From positions 2,248,001 to 2,312,000 of the forward strand of contig NZ_CP060820.1 in NCBI RefSeq assembly GCF_014489475.1: 64,000 nucleotides of DNA. The letters run 5' to 3'. The notes under the pieces were generated by a model. The model had not been told where the DNA came from. It ran no database searches and saw only the letters and a program-made list of their open reading frames with translations. Made by a program: the position numbers and the translations under genes. Shown one piece after another: positions 18,838 to 28,264 of this stretch (its first letter is position 1; every line of letters starts with the position of its first letter). This stretch comes from Lysobacter terrestris (GTDB lineage: Bacteria; Pseudomonadota; Gammaproteobacteria; Xanthomonadales; Xanthomonadaceae).

Positions 18838-19665
18838 ATGGCATTGATGACTTTCAAGCCCACCTCTGCCGGTCGCCGTAGCGCGGTCCGCGTGGTGACG
18901 CCGGGCCTGCACAAGGGTGCGCCGCACGCCGCCCTCGTCGAGAAGCAGGGCAAGACCGGTGGCCGTAACCACCACGGCCGCATCACCACCCGTCACATCG
19001 GTGGTGGTCACAAGCAGCACTACCGCATGATCGACTTCAAGCGCGACAAGGTCGGCATCCCCGCCCGCGTCGAGCGCATCGAATACGATCCGAACCGCAC
19101 CGCGCATATCGCGCTGCTGTGCTATGTCGACGGTGAGCGTCGTTACATCATCGCGCCGAAGGGCCTGAAGGATGGCGACCAGGTGATCTCGGGCCGCGAA
19201 GCCCCGATCCGCGTCGGCAACACGCTGCCGCTGAGCAACATCCCGGTCGGTACGACGGTGTGCTGCGTCGAGATGAAGCCGGGCAAGGGCGCCCAGCTGG
19301 CCCGCGCGGCCGGCGCCAGCGTCTACCTGGTCGCTCGCGAACAGGGTTACGCCACGCTGCGTCTTCGCTCCGGCGAAATGCGCAAGGTGCCGGTCGATTG
19401 CGCCGCCACCATCGGTGAAGTCGGCAACGACGAACACAACCTCGAGAAGCTCGGCAAGGCCGGCGCCAAGCGCTGGCGCGGTATCAAGCCGACCGTCCGC
19501 GGTGCGGCCATGAACCCGGTCGACCACCCGCACGGTGGTGGTGAAGCCAAGGCCGGCCAGGGTAATCCGCATCCGGTCACCCCGTGGGGTGTTCCGACCA
19601 AGGGTTACAAGACCCGCAAGAACAAGCGCACCACGCAGTTCATCGTGCGCGATCGTAGGAGCTAA
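18838..19665 (+). CDS. rplB: 50S ribosomal protein L2
   Basis: L2 helps hold the subunits together and supports the peptidyl transferase centre. It is 275 aa. The conserved [14 protein letters not shown] segment with the key histidine lies at about residues 223-236. The N-terminal TSAGRR motif is present. Ten bp after rplW and 6 bp before rpsS; part of the tightly packed S10 block. Confidence 0.98.
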   Translation: MALMTFKPTSAGRRSAVRVVTPGLHKGAPHAALVEKQGKTGGRNHHGRITTRHIGGGHKQHYRMIDFKRDKVGIPARVERIEYDPNRTAHIALLCYVDGERRYIIAPKGLKDGDQVISGREAPIRVGNTLPLSNIPVGTTVCCVEMKPGKGAQLARAAGASVYLVAREQGYATLRLRSGEMRKVPVDCAATIGEVGNDEHNLEKLGKAGAKRWRGIKPTVRGAAMNPVDHPHGGGEAKAGQGNPHPVTPWGVPTKGYKTRKNKRTTQFIVRDRRS

Positions 19666-19671
19666 TCGGCC

Positions 19672-19941
19672 ATGGCACGTTCACTGAAGAAAGGCCCGTT
19701 CGTCGACCACCACCTGATGAAGAAGGTGGAGACCGCGGGCAACAACAAGAAGCCGATCAAGACCTGGTCGCGTCGTTCGACGGTCCTGCCGGAGTTCGTG
19801 GGTTTCACCATTGCCGTGCACAACGGCAAGAACCACATCCCGGTGCTGGTCAACGAGCAGATGGTTGGCCACAAGCTCGGCGAGTTCGCCCTGACCCGTA
19901 CGTTCAAGGGTCACGGCGGCGACAAGAAGTCGGGCAAGTAA
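19672..19941 (+). CDS. rpsS: 30S ribosomal protein S19
   Basis: S19 binds 16S rRNA in the 30S head with S13 and contacts the A-site region. It is 89 aa, beginning [15 protein letters not shown] and with the signature [16 protein letters not shown] near the C-terminus. It is separated from rplV by 10 bp; AGGAG at the gene junction serves rplV. Confidence 0.98.
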   Translation: MARSLKKGPFVDHHLMKKVETAGNNKKPIKTWSRRSTVLPEFVGFTIAVHNGKNHIPVLVNEQMVGHKLGEFALTRTFKGHGGDKKSGK

Positions 19942-19951
19942 GGAGATGACC

Positions 19952-20287
19952 ATGGAAGCGAAAGCAATCCTGCGCACTGCGCGCATCTCCCCGCAGAAGG
20001 CCCGTCTGGTCGCCGACCAGGTGCGTGGCCTCTCGGCCGAACGCGCGGTCAACCTGCTGAAGTTCTCGGACAAGAAGGCTGCGGCGCTGATCCGCAAGGT
20101 CGTGGAATCCGCGATCGCCAATGCCGAAAACAACCAGGGCGCCGACGTCGACGAACTGCGCGTCAAGACGATCATGGTCGACGAAGGTCCGGCCCTGAAG
20201 CGTTTCATGGCGCGTGCCAAGGGCCGCGGCACCCGTATCCTCAAGCGCACCAGCCACATCACTGTGGTTGTGGGCGCGGGCAAGTAA
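19952..20287 (+). CDS. rplV: 50S ribosomal protein L22
   Basis: L22 lines the exit tunnel; its beta-hairpin is a macrolide resistance site. I chose ATG 19952 ([20 protein letters not shown], 111 aa): AGGAG ends at 19945, ideal for this start but directly abutting the other in-frame ATG at 19946. The hairpin segment with [18 protein letters not shown] is present near the C-terminus. Confidence 0.97.
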   Translation: MEAKAILRTARISPQKARLVADQVRGLSAERAVNLLKFSDKKAAALIRKVVESAIANAENNQGADVDELRVKTIMVDEGPALKRFMARAKGRGTRILKRTSHITVVVGAGK

Positions 20288-20301
20288 GGCGGAGCATAGA
20301 T

Positions 20302-21066
20302 ATGGGTCACAAAGTACATCCGACCGGCATCCGCCTTGGCATCTCCAAGGACTGGACCTCCAAGTGGTTCGCCGGCAAGAAGCAGTACGCCGGTTTCCTG
20401 GCGGCTGACCTCAAGGTCCGCGAGATGCTGCGCAAGAAGCTCGCACAGGCTGGCATCTCCAAGATCCTGATCGAACGTCCGGCCAACAACGCCCGCGTCA
20501 CGATCCACACCGCCCGTCCGGGCGTGGTGATCGGCAAGCGCGGCGAGGACATCGAGAAGCTGCGTAAGGAAGTCAGCGACGTGATGGGCGTTCCGGCGCA
20601 CATCAACGTCACCGAAGTCCGCAAGCCCGAACTGGACGCACAGCTGGTCGCCGAGTCGATCGCGCAGCAGCTGGAGCGCCGCATCATGTTCCGCCGCGCC
20701 ATGAAGCGTGCGGTCGGCAACGCGATGCGCCTGGGCGCGCTGGGCATCAAGGTGAACGTCGCCGGCCGTCTCAACGGCGCCGAAATCGCGCGTTCGGAGT
20801 GGTACCGCGAAGGTCGCGTGCCGCTGCACACGCTGCGTGCCGACATCGACTACGGCTTCGCTGAAGCCAAGACGACCTACGGCATCATCGGCATCAAGGT
20901 ATGGGTCTACAAGGGCGAGATCTTCGATTTCTCCCAGGTTGGCCAGGAAAAGCAGGACGATTCCGCGGCCCCGCGCGCTGAGCGTGGTGACCGTCCGGAC
21001 CGTGGCGACCGCAAGGATCGCAACGACCGTCCCGGCCGTGGCCGTCCGGCCCGCGAAGCGAGGTAA
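20302..21066 (+). CDS. rpsC: 30S ribosomal protein S3
   Basis: S3 forms part of the mRNA entry channel and carries helicase-like activity with S4 and S5. The 254 aa contain the KH domain with [11 protein letters not shown] (GXXG type, about residues 74-84). The C-terminus from about residue 228 is a charged, low-complexity tail of Arg, Gly and Asp repeats ([20 protein letters not shown]), about 20 residues longer than in E. coli (233 aa). Confidence 0.98.
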   Translation: MGHKVHPTGIRLGISKDWTSKWFAGKKQYAGFLAADLKVREMLRKKLAQAGISKILIERPANNARVTIHTARPGVVIGKRGEDIEKLRKEVSDVMGVPAHINVTEVRKPELDAQLVAESIAQQLERRIMFRRAMKRAVGNAMRLGALGIKVNVAGRLNGAEIARSEWYREGRVPLHTLRADIDYGFAEAKTTYGIIGIKVWVYKGEIFDFSQVGQEKQDDSAAPRAERGDRPDRGDRKDRNDRPGRGRPAREAR

Positions 21067-21072
21067 TTGACC

Positions 21073-21486
21073 ATGTTGCAACCCAAGCGAACCAAGTATC
21101 GCAAGATGCACAAGGGCCGCAACGATGGCCTGAGCTGGAGCGCCAACGCTGTCAGCTTCGGCGAGTACGGCCTGAAGGCGACGGCGACCGGTCAGCTGAC
21201 CGCTCGCCAGATCGAGGCCGCGCGTCGTTCCATCAGCCGCTACGTCAAGCGCGGCGGCAAGATGTGGATCCGCGTGTTCCCCGACAAGCCGATCACCAAG
21301 AAGCCGATCGAAGTCCGAATGGGCTCCGGTAAGGGCAACGTCGAGTACTGGGTCGCCCAGATCCAGCCCGGCCGCATGATCTATGAAATCGAAGGTGTGG
21401 ACGAAGCCACGGCACGCGAAGCGTTCCGCCTGGCCGCAGCCAAGCTTTCGGTCACCACCACTTTCGTGACCCGTACGGTGCGCTAA
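21073..21486 (+). CDS. rplP: 50S ribosomal protein L16
   Basis: L16 organises the A-site tRNA elbow region of the 50S subunit. I chose ATG 21073 ([17 protein letters not shown]), giving 137 aa as in relatives; a TTG two codons upstream is less likely. Its TAA shares one base with the rpmC ATG (TAATG at 21484-21488), so the two are translationally coupled. Confidence 0.97.
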   Translation: MLQPKRTKYRKMHKGRNDGLSWSANAVSFGEYGLKATATGQLTARQIEAARRSISRYVKRGGKMWIRVFPDKPITKKPIEVRMGSGKGNVEYWVAQIQPGRMIYEIEGVDEATAREAFRLAAAKLSVTTTFVTRTVR

Positions 21487-21671
21487 TGGAACTCAAAGAC
21501 CTCCGCGCGAAGACGGCTGATGAGCTGAAGGCCCACCTGGCCGAACTGCACAAGGAGACGTTTGCTCTCCGCATGCAGAAGGCCACCGGCCAGCTCGCCA
21601 AGACCCACGAAGCCCGCCGCGTGCGCCGCGAGATTGCTCGCGTCAACATGCTGCTCGGGCAGAAGAAGTAA
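21486..21671 (+). CDS. rpmC: 50S ribosomal protein L29
   Basis: Small helical protein at the tunnel exit next to L23. It is 61 aa: [20 protein letters not shown] and so on, with the usual [10 protein letters not shown] motif. The start overlaps the rplP stop by one base. It precedes rpsQ by 12 bp. Confidence 0.97.
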   Translation: MELKDLRAKTADELKAHLAELHKETFALRMQKATGQLAKTHEARRVRREIARVNMLLGQKK

Positions 21672-21683
21672 GGACCCGCAGTC

Positions 21684-21953
21684 ATGACCGACAACAAAAC
21701 AGAGAAGGCGCTGCGCACGGTAGAAGGCCGGGTCGTTAGCAACAAGATGGACAAGACCGTGACGGTGCTCGTCGAGCGTCAGGTCAAGCACGCGCTGTAC
21801 GGCAAGTACATCCGTCGCTCGACCAAGCTGCACGCCCACGACGCCGACAATTCGTGCAACGAGGGCGACATCGTCCGCGTGGCCGAATGCGCGCCGATGT
21901 CCAAGACCAAGAACTGGCGCGTGGTGACGATCGTCACTCGTGCAGCCGAATAA
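21684..21953 (+). CDS. rpsQ: 30S ribosomal protein S17
   Basis: OB-fold primary binder of 16S rRNA. It is 89 aa with [18 protein letters not shown] and the conserved [15 protein letters not shown] loop. It is the last gene of the S10 group in E. coli order; here it is followed by rplN after 15 bp with a GAGGAG ribosome binding site and no terminator, so S10 and spc genes are probably cotranscribed. Confidence 0.97.
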   Translation: MTDNKTEKALRTVEGRVVSNKMDKTVTVLVERQVKHALYGKYIRRSTKLHAHDADNSCNEGDIVRVAECAPMSKTKNWRVVTIVTRAAE

Positions 21954-21968
21954 GAGGAGGGCTGACTC

Positions 21969-22337
21969 ATGATCCAGATGCAGAGCTACCTCGACGTGGC
22001 TGACAACTCCGGTGCCAAGGAAGTGATGTGCATCAAGGTGCTGGGCGGCTCCAAGCGCCGTTATGCCGGCATCGGCGACATCATCAAGGTCACCGTGAAG
22101 GACGCGATCCCGCGCGGCAAGGTCAAGAAGGGCGACGTCTACGACGCCGTCGTCGTGCGCACCCGCAAGGGCGTGCGTCGTCCGGACGGGTCGCTGATCC
22201 GCTTCGACGGCAACGCCGCCGTGCTCCTGAACAACAAGCAGGAACCGATCGGTACCCGCATCTTCGGGCCAGTGACCCGCGAGCTGCGTACCGAGAAGTT
22301 CATGAAGATCGTCTCGCTGGCACCTGAAGTGCTCTGA
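21969..22337 (+). CDS. rplN: 50S ribosomal protein L14
   Basis: L14 contacts 16S rRNA helix 14 in an intersubunit bridge and binds RsfS during silencing. It is 122 aa and begins [20 protein letters not shown], with [13 protein letters not shown] near the C-terminus. It is the first gene of the spc group. GAGGAG upstream gives a strong ribosome binding site. Confidence 0.98.
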   Translation: MIQMQSYLDVADNSGAKEVMCIKVLGGSKRRYAGIGDIIKVTVKDAIPRGKVKKGDVYDAVVVRTRKGVRRPDGSLIRFDGNAAVLLNNKQEPIGTRIFGPVTRELRTEKFMKIVSLAPEVL

Positions 22338-22351
22338 GCGGAGGAATTGAG

Positions 22352-22660
22352 ATGAACCGTATCCGCAAGGGCGACCAGGTTGTCGTCACCGCTGGCAAGG
22401 ACAAGGGCAAGAAGGGCGACGTCATCCGCGTCGCCGGCGACAAGGTCGTCGTGTCCAACGTCAACATCGTCAAGCGCCACACCAAGCCGAACCCGCAGGC
22501 CGGCCAGCCCGGCGGCGTGATCGAGCGCGAGGCGCCGATCCACATTTCCAACGTGATGCTGTTCAACCCTGCCTCGGGCAAGGGCGAGCGCGTTGCTTTC
22601 AAGGTGCTGGAGGATGGACGCAAACTGCGTGTGTTCCGCTCCAGCGGCGAGGCTATCTGA
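22352..22660 (+). CDS. rplX: 50S ribosomal protein L24
   Basis: Assembly initiator protein of the 50S subunit with a KOW motif ([19 protein letters not shown] at residues 5-23). It is 102 aa, typical for gammaproteobacteria. It ends 1 bp before the rplE ATG. In E. coli the S8 repressor site for the spc operon lies at this junction; I see no clear hairpin of that type here. Confidence 0.97.
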   Translation: MNRIRKGDQVVVTAGKDKGKKGDVIRVAGDKVVVSNVNIVKRHTKPNPQAGQPGGVIEREAPIHISNVMLFNPASGKGERVAFKVLEDGRKLRVFRSSGEAI

Positions 22661-22661
22661 C

Positions 22662-23204
22662 ATGAACACCCGTCTCGAAAAGTTCTACAAGGACGAAGTC
22701 GTCCCGGCCCTGACCAAGAAGTTCGGTTACACGAACCCGATGGAAGTGCCGCGCCTGACCAAGATCACGATCAACATGGGCGTGGGCGAAGCCGCTACGA
22801 ACAAGAAGATCCTGGAGAACGCCGTTGCCGACCTGACCAAGATCGCGGGCCAGAAGCCGATCGTGACGAAGAGCCGCGTGTCGGTGGCTTCGTTCAAGAT
22901 CCGTGACGGCTGGCCGATCGGCTGCAAGGTCACGCTGCGCCGCGCGCACATGTTCGAGTTCCTCGATCGCCTGATCAACGTCTCGCTGCCGCGCGTGCGC
23001 GACTTCCGTGGCGTGTCCGGCCGTTCGTTCGACGGTCGCGGCAACTACAACATGGGCGTGAAGGAACAGATCATCTTCCCGGAAATCGACTTCGACGCCG
23101 TCGACGCGGTCCGTGGCATGGATATCGCCATCACCACCACCGCCAAGACCGACGCCGAAGCCAAGGCGCTGCTCGAAGCGTTCCGCTTCCCGTTCCGTAA
23201 CTGA
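22662..23204 (+). CDS. rplE: 50S ribosomal protein L5
   Basis: L5 binds 5S rRNA and forms the central protuberance. The ATG at 22662 ([17 protein letters not shown]) follows the rplX stop directly and gives 180 aa; longer in-frame extensions run inside rplX and are rejected. The conserved [19 protein letters not shown] segment is intact. Confidence 0.98.
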   Translation: MNTRLEKFYKDEVVPALTKKFGYTNPMEVPRLTKITINMGVGEAATNKKILENAVADLTKIAGQKPIVTKSRVSVASFKIRDGWPIGCKVTLRRAHMFEFLDRLINVSLPRVRDFRGVSGRSFDGRGNYNMGVKEQIIFPEIDFDAVDAVRGMDIAITTTAKTDAEAKALLEAFRFPFRN

Positions 23205-23225
23205 TTTCGACGAGAGATATACATC

Positions 23226-23531
23226 ATGGCCAAGACCTCGATGGTCAACCGCGAAGTCAAGCGGAAGAAGCTGAACAAGCAGCACGGCGCCAAGCGCCTG
23301 GCGCTGAAGAAGATCATCTCCAGCACGACCGCGTCGTACGAAGAGAAGATCGAAGCGGCGACCAAGCTGCAGAAGCTGCCGCGCGATTCCTCCGAGAGCC
23401 GCCAGCGCAACCGCTGCGAACTGTCGGGCCGCTCGCGTGGCGTCTACCGCAAGTTCGGCCTCGGCCGCAACATGCTGCGCAAGGCGACCATGAACGGCGA
23501 CGTTCCGGGCCTGCGCAAGGCTTCCTGGTAA
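23226..23531 (+). CDS. rpsN: 30S ribosomal protein S14
   Basis: S14 is a 30S head protein. At 101 aa this is the long, zinc-independent form: the CXXC pairs of the short form are missing, and it ends [17 protein letters not shown]. It is followed by a 141-bp gap with a strong hairpin before rpsH, an unusual interruption inside the spc group. Confidence 0.97.
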   Translation: MAKTSMVNREVKRKKLNKQHGAKRLALKKIISSTTASYEEKIEAATKLQKLPRDSSESRQRNRCELSGRSRGVYRKFGLGRNMLRKATMNGDVPGLRKASW

Positions 23532-23547
23532 TCCAGTAGGCAAACAA

Positions 23548-23574
23548 GCCGGTAAGTCTGCTAGACTTGCCGGC
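23548..23574 (+). other. 12-bp hairpin in the rpsN-rpsH gap
   Basis: GCCGGTAAGTCT and AGACTTGCCGGC pair over 12 bp (one G-T) with a 3-base loop GCT. No T tract follows. A second GC palindrome (CCCAGCCCGGCTGGG, 23599-23613) lies between it and rpsH. It could be a partial terminator, an RNA processing site or a repeat remnant. Confidence 0.45.
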
Positions 23575-23672
23575 TGCTCCAAACGCCCGGCCCGGCTGCC
23601 CAGCCCGGCTGGGCGTCACAACTGAAGTATTCGCAATCCTGCGGATATCGGTGCACTCATAGGTGACTTTTC

Positions 23673-24068
23673 ATGAGCATGACTGATCCCATCGCCGACA
23701 TGCTGGTTCGCATCAAGAATGCGGCCGCCGTGCGGAAGCAGACGGTGAAGATGCCGTCGTCCAAGATCAAGACCGCGATCGCCACCGTCCTGAAGGACGA
23801 GGGTTACATCGCTGATTTCCGCGTGACCCAGAACGGCGCCAAGGCCGAGCTGGAAGTCGTGCTGAAGTACTACGAAGGCAAGCCCGTCATCGAGCGCCTC
23901 GAGCGCTATTCGCGTTCCGGCCTGCGCCAGTACCGCGGCAAGGACGCGCTGCCGAAGGTCCTCGGTGGCCTCGGCGTTGCCATCATTTCCACCTCCAAGG
24001 GCATCATGACCGATGCGCAGGCGCGCCAGCAGGGCGTCGGCGGTGAAGTCCTGTGCTTCGTGGCCTAA
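23673..24068 (+). CDS. rpsH: 30S ribosomal protein S8
   Basis: S8 binds 16S helix 21 early in assembly and, in E. coli, represses spc operon translation. It is 131 aa, beginning [17 protein letters not shown], with the conserved [16 protein letters not shown] segment and the C-terminal GGEVLCFVA. Fifteen bp separate it from rplF. Confidence 0.98.
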   Translation: MSMTDPIADMLVRIKNAAAVRKQTVKMPSSKIKTAIATVLKDEGYIADFRVTQNGAKAELEVVLKYYEGKPVIERLERYSRSGLRQYRGKDALPKVLGGLGVAIISTSKGIMTDAQARQQGVGGEVLCFVA

Positions 24069-24083
24069 CGGGGAGTCCAGAAC

Positions 24084-24611
24084 ATGTCTCGCGTAGCCAA
24101 GAAGCCGATCGCCCTGCCGAAGGGTGTTGAAATCAACGTCGCCGCCGACAGCATCAGCGCCAAGGGCCCGAAGGGCACCCTGAGCGTGGGCAAGCCGGCC
24201 GGCATCGAACTGAAGGTCGACGGCGGCACTGCCGTGTTCGCGACCGAGAACGCCGAGCAGATCGCTCTCACCGGCACCCTGCGCGCCATCCTCGCCAATA
24301 TGGTGAAGGGCGTGTCCGAAGGCTTCGAGCGCAAGCTCGAGCTGGTCGGCGTGGGTTACCGCGCTGCCATGCAGGGCAAGGACCTGAACCTGTCGCTGGG
24401 GTTCTCGCATCCGATCCTGTTCAAGGCGCCGGAAGGCATCACCATCGCCACCCCGACCCAGACCGAAATCCTGGTCTCGGGCGCGGACAAGCAGCGCGTT
24501 GGTGAAGTCGCCGCCAAGATCCGCGGTTTCCGTCCGCCGGAGCCGTACAAGGGCAAGGGCGTGAAGTACGCCGGCGAAGTCATCATCCGCAAGGAAGCGA
24601 AGAAGGCCTAA
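24084..24611 (+). CDS. rplF: 50S ribosomal protein L6
   Basis: L6 sits near the factor-binding site at the base of the stalk. It is 175 aa with two repeated domains and the C-terminal signature [16 protein letters not shown] (about 152-167). It follows rpsH with a GGGGAG ribosome binding site and precedes rplR by 43 bp. Confidence 0.98.
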   Translation: MSRVAKKPIALPKGVEINVAADSISAKGPKGTLSVGKPAGIELKVDGGTAVFATENAEQIALTGTLRAILANMVKGVSEGFERKLELVGVGYRAAMQGKDLNLSLGFSHPILFKAPEGITIATPTQTEILVSGADKQRVGEVAAKIRGFRPPEPYKGKGVKYAGEVIIRKEAKKA

Positions 24612-24654
24612 TCCTTAATTGGATCAGTGGCCTTCGGCTTTCGGAGAACAGAAC

Positions 24655-25011
24655 ATGAGCATCAAGAACACCGCCCGCCTGCGCCGCGCCAAGTCGACCC
24701 GCGCGCACATCCGTGAACTCGGCGTGCCGCGCCTGACCGTGCTGCGCACGGGCCAGCACCTGTACGCCCAGGTCTTCACCGCCGACGGCTCCAAGGTCCT
24801 GGCTGCGGCCTCGACCACCCAGGCCGAAGTCAAGTCCGGCCTGACGGGCAGCAAGAACCTCGAAGCTGCCGCCAAGGTCGGTCGCGCCATCGCCGAGAAG
24901 GCCAAGGCTGCGGGCGTCGAGAAGGTCGCATTCGACCGCTCGGGTTACCGCTACCACGGTCGCATCAAGGCCCTGGCCGACGCTGCGCGCGAAGGCGGCC
25001 TGCAGTTCTGA
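24655..25011 (+). CDS. rplR: 50S ribosomal protein L18
   Basis: L18 binds 5S rRNA together with L5. I chose ATG 24655 ([19 protein letters not shown]), giving 118 aa and a TCGGAG ribosome binding site; the TTG at 24619 adds only non-conserved residues. It ends [26 protein letters not shown] as expected. The next gene, rpsE, lies 223 bp away because of a repeat-rich insertion. Confidence 0.97.
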   Translation: MSIKNTARLRRAKSTRAHIRELGVPRLTVLRTGQHLYAQVFTADGSKVLAAASTTQAEVKSGLTGSKNLEAAAKVGRAIAEKAKAAGVEKVAFDRSGYRYHGRIKALADAAREGGLQF

Positions 25012-25020
25012 TTTGTCGCA

Positions 25021-25108
25021 GGGCGGGTCTTGACCCGCCTTCGGGCACGGGCAACGGCGGGTGTTGAAGCCCGCCTTCGCTTGAAAGCGTGGAGCCTCGC
25101 CTCCACGC
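25021..25108 (+). repeat. Three palindromes inserted between rplR and rpsE
   Basis: Three hairpins lie in a row: GGCGGGTC/GACCCGCC (25022-25029 with 25032-25039), GGCGGG/CCCGCC (25056-25061 with 25070-25075) and GCGTGGAG/CTCCACGC (25087-25094 with 25101-25108). The GGCGGGT...ACCCGCC style suggests a dispersed REP-like element. The remaining 25109-25234 has no gene or clear promoter. In most bacteria this gap is only a few tens of bases. Confidence 0.6.
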
Positions 25109-25234
25109 CTTGCCCATCTGCCGATGCGGACTGCATCGGGCGCGGGGCCGGATTGCCGGTGTCGCGAAACATCCGCGGTAATCCACAACGATAAGCGGCC
25201 ACGCCGCAAATCCTTCAACTACCGAGTATTCGAA

Positions 25235-25777
25235 ATGGCAGAAGAACAACGTGCACCGCGGGGCCGCGATCGTGATCGCAACCGCGAAGAAGTCGATGAC
25301 GGCATGATCGAGAAGCTGATCGCGGTCAACCGCGTCAGCAAGACCGTCAAGGGCGGCCGCCAGTTCACCTTCACCGCGCTGACGGTGGTGGGCGACGGCA
25401 ACGGCAAGGTCGGTTTCGGTTACGGCAAGGCGCGCGAAGTGCCGGTCGCGATCCAGAAGTCGATGGAGTACGCCCGCAAGAGCTTCGTCAACATCGATCT
25501 GAACAACGGCACCCTGTGGCATTCGGTCAAGTCCGGCCACGGCGCGGCGCGCGTGTTCATGCAGCCGGCTTCGGAAGGTACCGGCGTGATCGCCGGTGGC
25601 GCGATGCGCGCCGTGCTGGAAGCGGTGGGCGTGAAGAACGTGCTGGCCAAGGCCACCGGTTCGCGCAACCCGATCAACCTCGTGCGCGCCACGCTGCGTG
25701 GCCTTGGCGAGATGCATTCGCCGGCCAAGATCGCGGCCAAGCGCGGCAAGAAGGTGGAGGACCTGAACCATGGCTAA
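25235..25777 (+). CDS. rpsE: 30S ribosomal protein S5
   Basis: S5 acts in translational accuracy and mRNA entry. The ATG at 25235 ([19 protein letters not shown]) gives 180 aa; the extension from 25124 runs through repeat DNA and is rejected. The S5 N-domain [19 protein letters not shown] and the loop [16 protein letters not shown], where spectinomycin resistance arises, look wild type. Its 3' end overlaps rpmD by 8 bp. Confidence 0.97.
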   Translation: MAEEQRAPRGRDRDRNREEVDDGMIEKLIAVNRVSKTVKGGRQFTFTALTVVGDGNGKVGFGYGKAREVPVAIQKSMEYARKSFVNIDLNNGTLWHSVKSGHGAARVFMQPASEGTGVIAGGAMRAVLEAVGVKNVLAKATGSRNPINLVRATLRGLGEMHSPAKIAAKRGKKVEDLNHG

Positions 25778-25970
25778 GAAGGAAGCTGTCGCCGGCGGCA
25801 CCGTGAAGGTGCGCCTGGTCAAGGGTCTGCGTGGCACCCAGTCGCGTCACCGCCTGTCGGTGAAGGCACTGGGCCTGAACAAGCTCAACGATGTGCGTGA
25901 ACTGAAGGACAGCCCGTCCGTGCGCGGCCTGATCAATCAGCTCCACTACCTCGTTCGCGTCGAGGAGTAA
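25770..25970 (+). CDS. rpmD: 50S ribosomal protein L30
   Basis: Small 50S protein of 66 aa: [20 protein letters not shown] is the family signature. Its start lies inside the end of rpsE (8-bp overlap), indicating translational coupling. rplO follows after 5 bp. Confidence 0.96.
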   Translation: MAKKEAVAGGTVKVRLVKGLRGTQSRHRLSVKALGLNKLNDVRELKDSPSVRGLINQLHYLVRVEE

Positions 25971-25975
25971 TCAAC

Positions 25976-26410
25976 ATGCGTCTCAACACTCTGCAGCCCG
26001 CCGACGGCGCTCGTACCGAACGCAAGCGCGTCGGTCGTGGTATCGGTTCCGGCCTGGGCAAGACCGCGGGTCGCGGCCACAAGGGTTCGTTCGCTCGCGC
26101 CGGTAAGGGCAAGATCAAGGCGGGCTTCGAAGGCGGCCAGATGCCGATGCAGCGTCGCCTGCCCAAGATCGGCTTCCGTTCGCTGATCAAGAAGGACACC
26201 GCTGAAGTCCTGCTGTACGCGCTGGACAAGCTCGACGCCGGTGACATCGACCTGGCCGCCCTCAAGGCCGCCAAGCTGGTGCCGCCGAACGCCAAGCAGG
26301 CCAAGATCGTGAAGAAGGGCGAGCTCACCAAGAAGTTCGTGCTCAAGGGTGTGCTGGCCACGGCCGGTGCCAAGGCCGCGATCGAAGCGGCTGGCGGTTC
26401 CATCGCCTAA
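25976..26410 (+). CDS. rplO: 50S ribosomal protein L15
   Basis: Late assembly protein of the 50S subunit. It is 144 aa, with the glycine-rich N-terminal extension [18 protein letters not shown] (about 21-38) and the C-terminal [11 protein letters not shown] fold. It ends the ribosomal part of the spc group; a terminator lies between it and secY. Confidence 0.97.
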   Translation: MRLNTLQPADGARTERKRVGRGIGSGLGKTAGRGHKGSFARAGKGKIKAGFEGGQMPMQRRLPKIGFRSLIKKDTAEVLLYALDKLDAGDIDLAALKAAKLVPPNAKQAKIVKKGELTKKFVLKGVLATAGAKAAIEAAGGSIA

Positions 26411-26417
26411 GCAACAG

Positions 26418-26454
26418 CGTCGCCCGCCGGCAACGGCGGGCGACGTCGGTTTTT
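26418..26454 (+). terminator. Intrinsic terminator between rplO and secY
   Basis: A perfect 12-bp stem CGTCGCCCGCCG/CGGCGGGCGACG (26418-26429 with 26434-26445) with a GCAA loop is followed, after TCGG, by TTTTT (26450-26454). It lies 7 bp after the rplO stop. In other bacteria secY is read through from rplO without a terminator; here it should at least reduce secY transcription. Confidence 0.7.
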
Positions 26455-26504
26455 CGTGTCGATGCGGCCCGGTCGCATCCACGAAGATTCAAACGCTGAC
26501 CAAG

Positions 26505-26530
26505 CGTACTGATCAAACGTACTGATCAAA
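26505..26530 (+). repeat. Perfect 13-bp tandem duplication upstream of secY
   Basis: CGTACTGATCAAA occurs twice without a gap (26505-26517 and 26518-26530), and a decayed third unit (CGCTGACCAAG, near 26495) precedes them. It ends just before the secY ribosome binding site (CGGAG, 26532-26536). Replication slippage or a repeated operator are both possible. Confidence 0.7.
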
Positions 26531-26546
26531 TCGGAGCGGCATCAAG

Positions 26547-27902
26547 ATGGCGAAAAGCAGCAACGCAATGGCGGGCATCGGCGGCGGGGTCGGTAAGTTC
26601 ACCGAGCTGCGCCAGCGCCTGCTGTTCGTCGTCGGCGCCCTGATCGTCTACCGCATCGGCTGCTACATCCCGGTGCCGGGCGTGAATCCGGACGCGATGC
26701 TGGAGCTGATGAAGACCCAGCAGGGCACCATCGTGGACATGTTCAACATGTTCTCGGGTGGCGCGCTGCACCGCTTCAGCCTGTTCGCGCTGAACGTGAT
26801 GCCGTACATCTCCGCGTCGATCATCGTCCAGCTGATGACGCAGATCGTGCCGAGCCTGAAGGCCATCCAGAAGGAAGGCGAGTCGGGTCGTCGCAAGATC
26901 AACCAGTGGTCGCGCATGGGTGCGATCCCGCTGGCCGTGTTCCAGGCCTGGGGTATCGCCACGGCCCTGCAGGCCGGCGGCGCGGCCAATGGCATCCAGG
27001 TCGTCTACAACCCGGGGCCGGGCTTCATCGTCACGGCGGTGATCGCGCTGACCGCAGGCACCATGTTCCTGATGTGGTTGGGCGAGCAGGTCACCGAGCG
27101 CGGCATCGGCAACGGTGTCTCGCTGATCATCTTCTCCGGCATCGTCGCCGGCCTGCCGGCTGCCGTGATCAGCATGTTCGAGCAGATCCGCAACGGTGAC
27201 ATGAATGCCATCGCGGCCCTCGTCGTCGTGGCGCTGGTGCTGGGCTTCACCTACCTAGTGGTGTTCGTCGAGCGCGGGCAACGCCGGATCACCGTCAATT
27301 ACGCGCGCCGCCAGGGCGGTCGCAGCGCGTACATGAACCAGTCGTCGTTCCTCCCGCTCAAGCTCAACATGGCCGGCGTGATCCCGCCGATCTTCGCCTC
27401 GAGCATCGTGATGTTCCCGGCGACCGCCGCGGCGTGGTTCAGCCAGGGCAGCTCGGCGACCTGGCTGCAGAAGCTGGCGCAGATGCTCAACTCCGGCCAG
27501 CCGCTGCACATGATCCTGTATGCAGGGCTGATCATCGGCTTCGCGTTCTTCTACACCGCGCTGGTGTTCAACTCGCAGGAAACCGCCGACAACCTCAAGA
27601 AGTCGGGCGCGCTGATTCCGGGCATCCGTCCGGGCAAGGCCACCGCCGACTACGTCGACGGCGTGCTGACCCGCCTCACCGCGGCCGGCGCGATCTACCT
27701 GGTGGTGGTCTGCCTGCTGCCCGAGATCATGCGCACGCAGCTCGGCACCTCGTTCTACTTCGGCGGCACCTCGCTGTTGATCGTGGTCGTGGTGGTGATG
27801 GACTTCATCGCGCAGATCCAGGCGCACCTGATGTCGCACCAGTACGAAAGCCTGCTGAAGAAGGCGAACCTCAAGGGTTCGCGTGGCGGCCTCGGCCGCT
27901 GA
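26547..27902 (+). CDS. secY: Protein translocase subunit SecY
   Basis: Central pore subunit of the Sec translocon in the inner membrane. At 451 aa it has ten predicted membrane segments. Signatures include [14 protein letters not shown] after the first segment, [16 protein letters not shown], and [17 protein letters not shown] in the cytosolic loop (about residues 242-258) that contacts the ribosome and SecA. The C-terminus ends [19 protein letters not shown]. It is the last spc gene; rpmJ does not follow it as it does in E. coli. Confidence 0.98.
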   Translation: MAKSSNAMAGIGGGVGKFTELRQRLLFVVGALIVYRIGCYIPVPGVNPDAMLELMKTQQGTIVDMFNMFSGGALHRFSLFALNVMPYISASIIVQLMTQIVPSLKAIQKEGESGRRKINQWSRMGAIPLAVFQAWGIATALQAGGAANGIQVVYNPGPGFIVTAVIALTAGTMFLMWLGEQVTERGIGNGVSLIIFSGIVAGLPAAVISMFEQIRNGDMNAIAALVVVALVLGFTYLVVFVERGQRRITVNYARRQGGRSAYMNQSSFLPLKLNMAGVIPPIFASSIVMFPATAAAWFSQGSSATWLQKLAQMLNSGQPLHMILYAGLIIGFAFFYTALVFNSQETADNLKKSGALIPGIRPGKATADYVDGVLTRLTAAGAIYLVVVCLLPEIMRTQLGTSFYFGGTSLLIVVVVVMDFIAQIQAHLMSHQYESLLKKANLKGSRGGLGR

Positions 27903-28176
27903 TCTAGAAACAACGCGGTTCCGGCCTGGCCGGGACTGATTGGTGGCTCGGGAATCCTCCCGGCCGCAACGAATCCCGGATCGACACCGGGGTTCAGATG
28001 GGCGACCCGGGCGGCGTCTCGCGCACGGGTGGTTCCGGGCCTTTCGCGCACCAGAGTAGTGCGCGGGGCCGGGCAGGGCAGCTCCCAAGGGGCTTACCCG
28101 GTTCGGCCAGTCCGGAACTGTCGCCGGAGCATGGGCACACTCCCCATGCCGGGTATTGGGACCTCGGTCCCGGTAC

Positions 28177-28205
28177 TTCCAAGTAACCCGAGACCCTGTT
28201 AACAT
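28177..28205 (+). promoter_or_regulatory. Weak candidate promoter of the alpha operon
   Basis: TTCCAA (28177-28182) and TAACAT (28200-28205) are spaced by 17 bp upstream of rpsM, in the only AT-rich part of the 362-bp secY-rpsM gap (27903-28264). Both boxes are imperfect. The gap holds several GC palindromes but no gene; I searched it for rpmJ (L36) and found none. Confidence 0.35.
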
Positions 28206-28264
28206 CTCTTGTTCACTCCGCCGGGTTCATAGCCTGGCCGTCAAACCAGTTGGAGAATCGCGTC

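Noticed and set aside
27903-28264. Short frames on both strands in the secY-rpsM gap
   Set aside because: No ribosome binding site or recognisable family; they overlap palindromic DNA.
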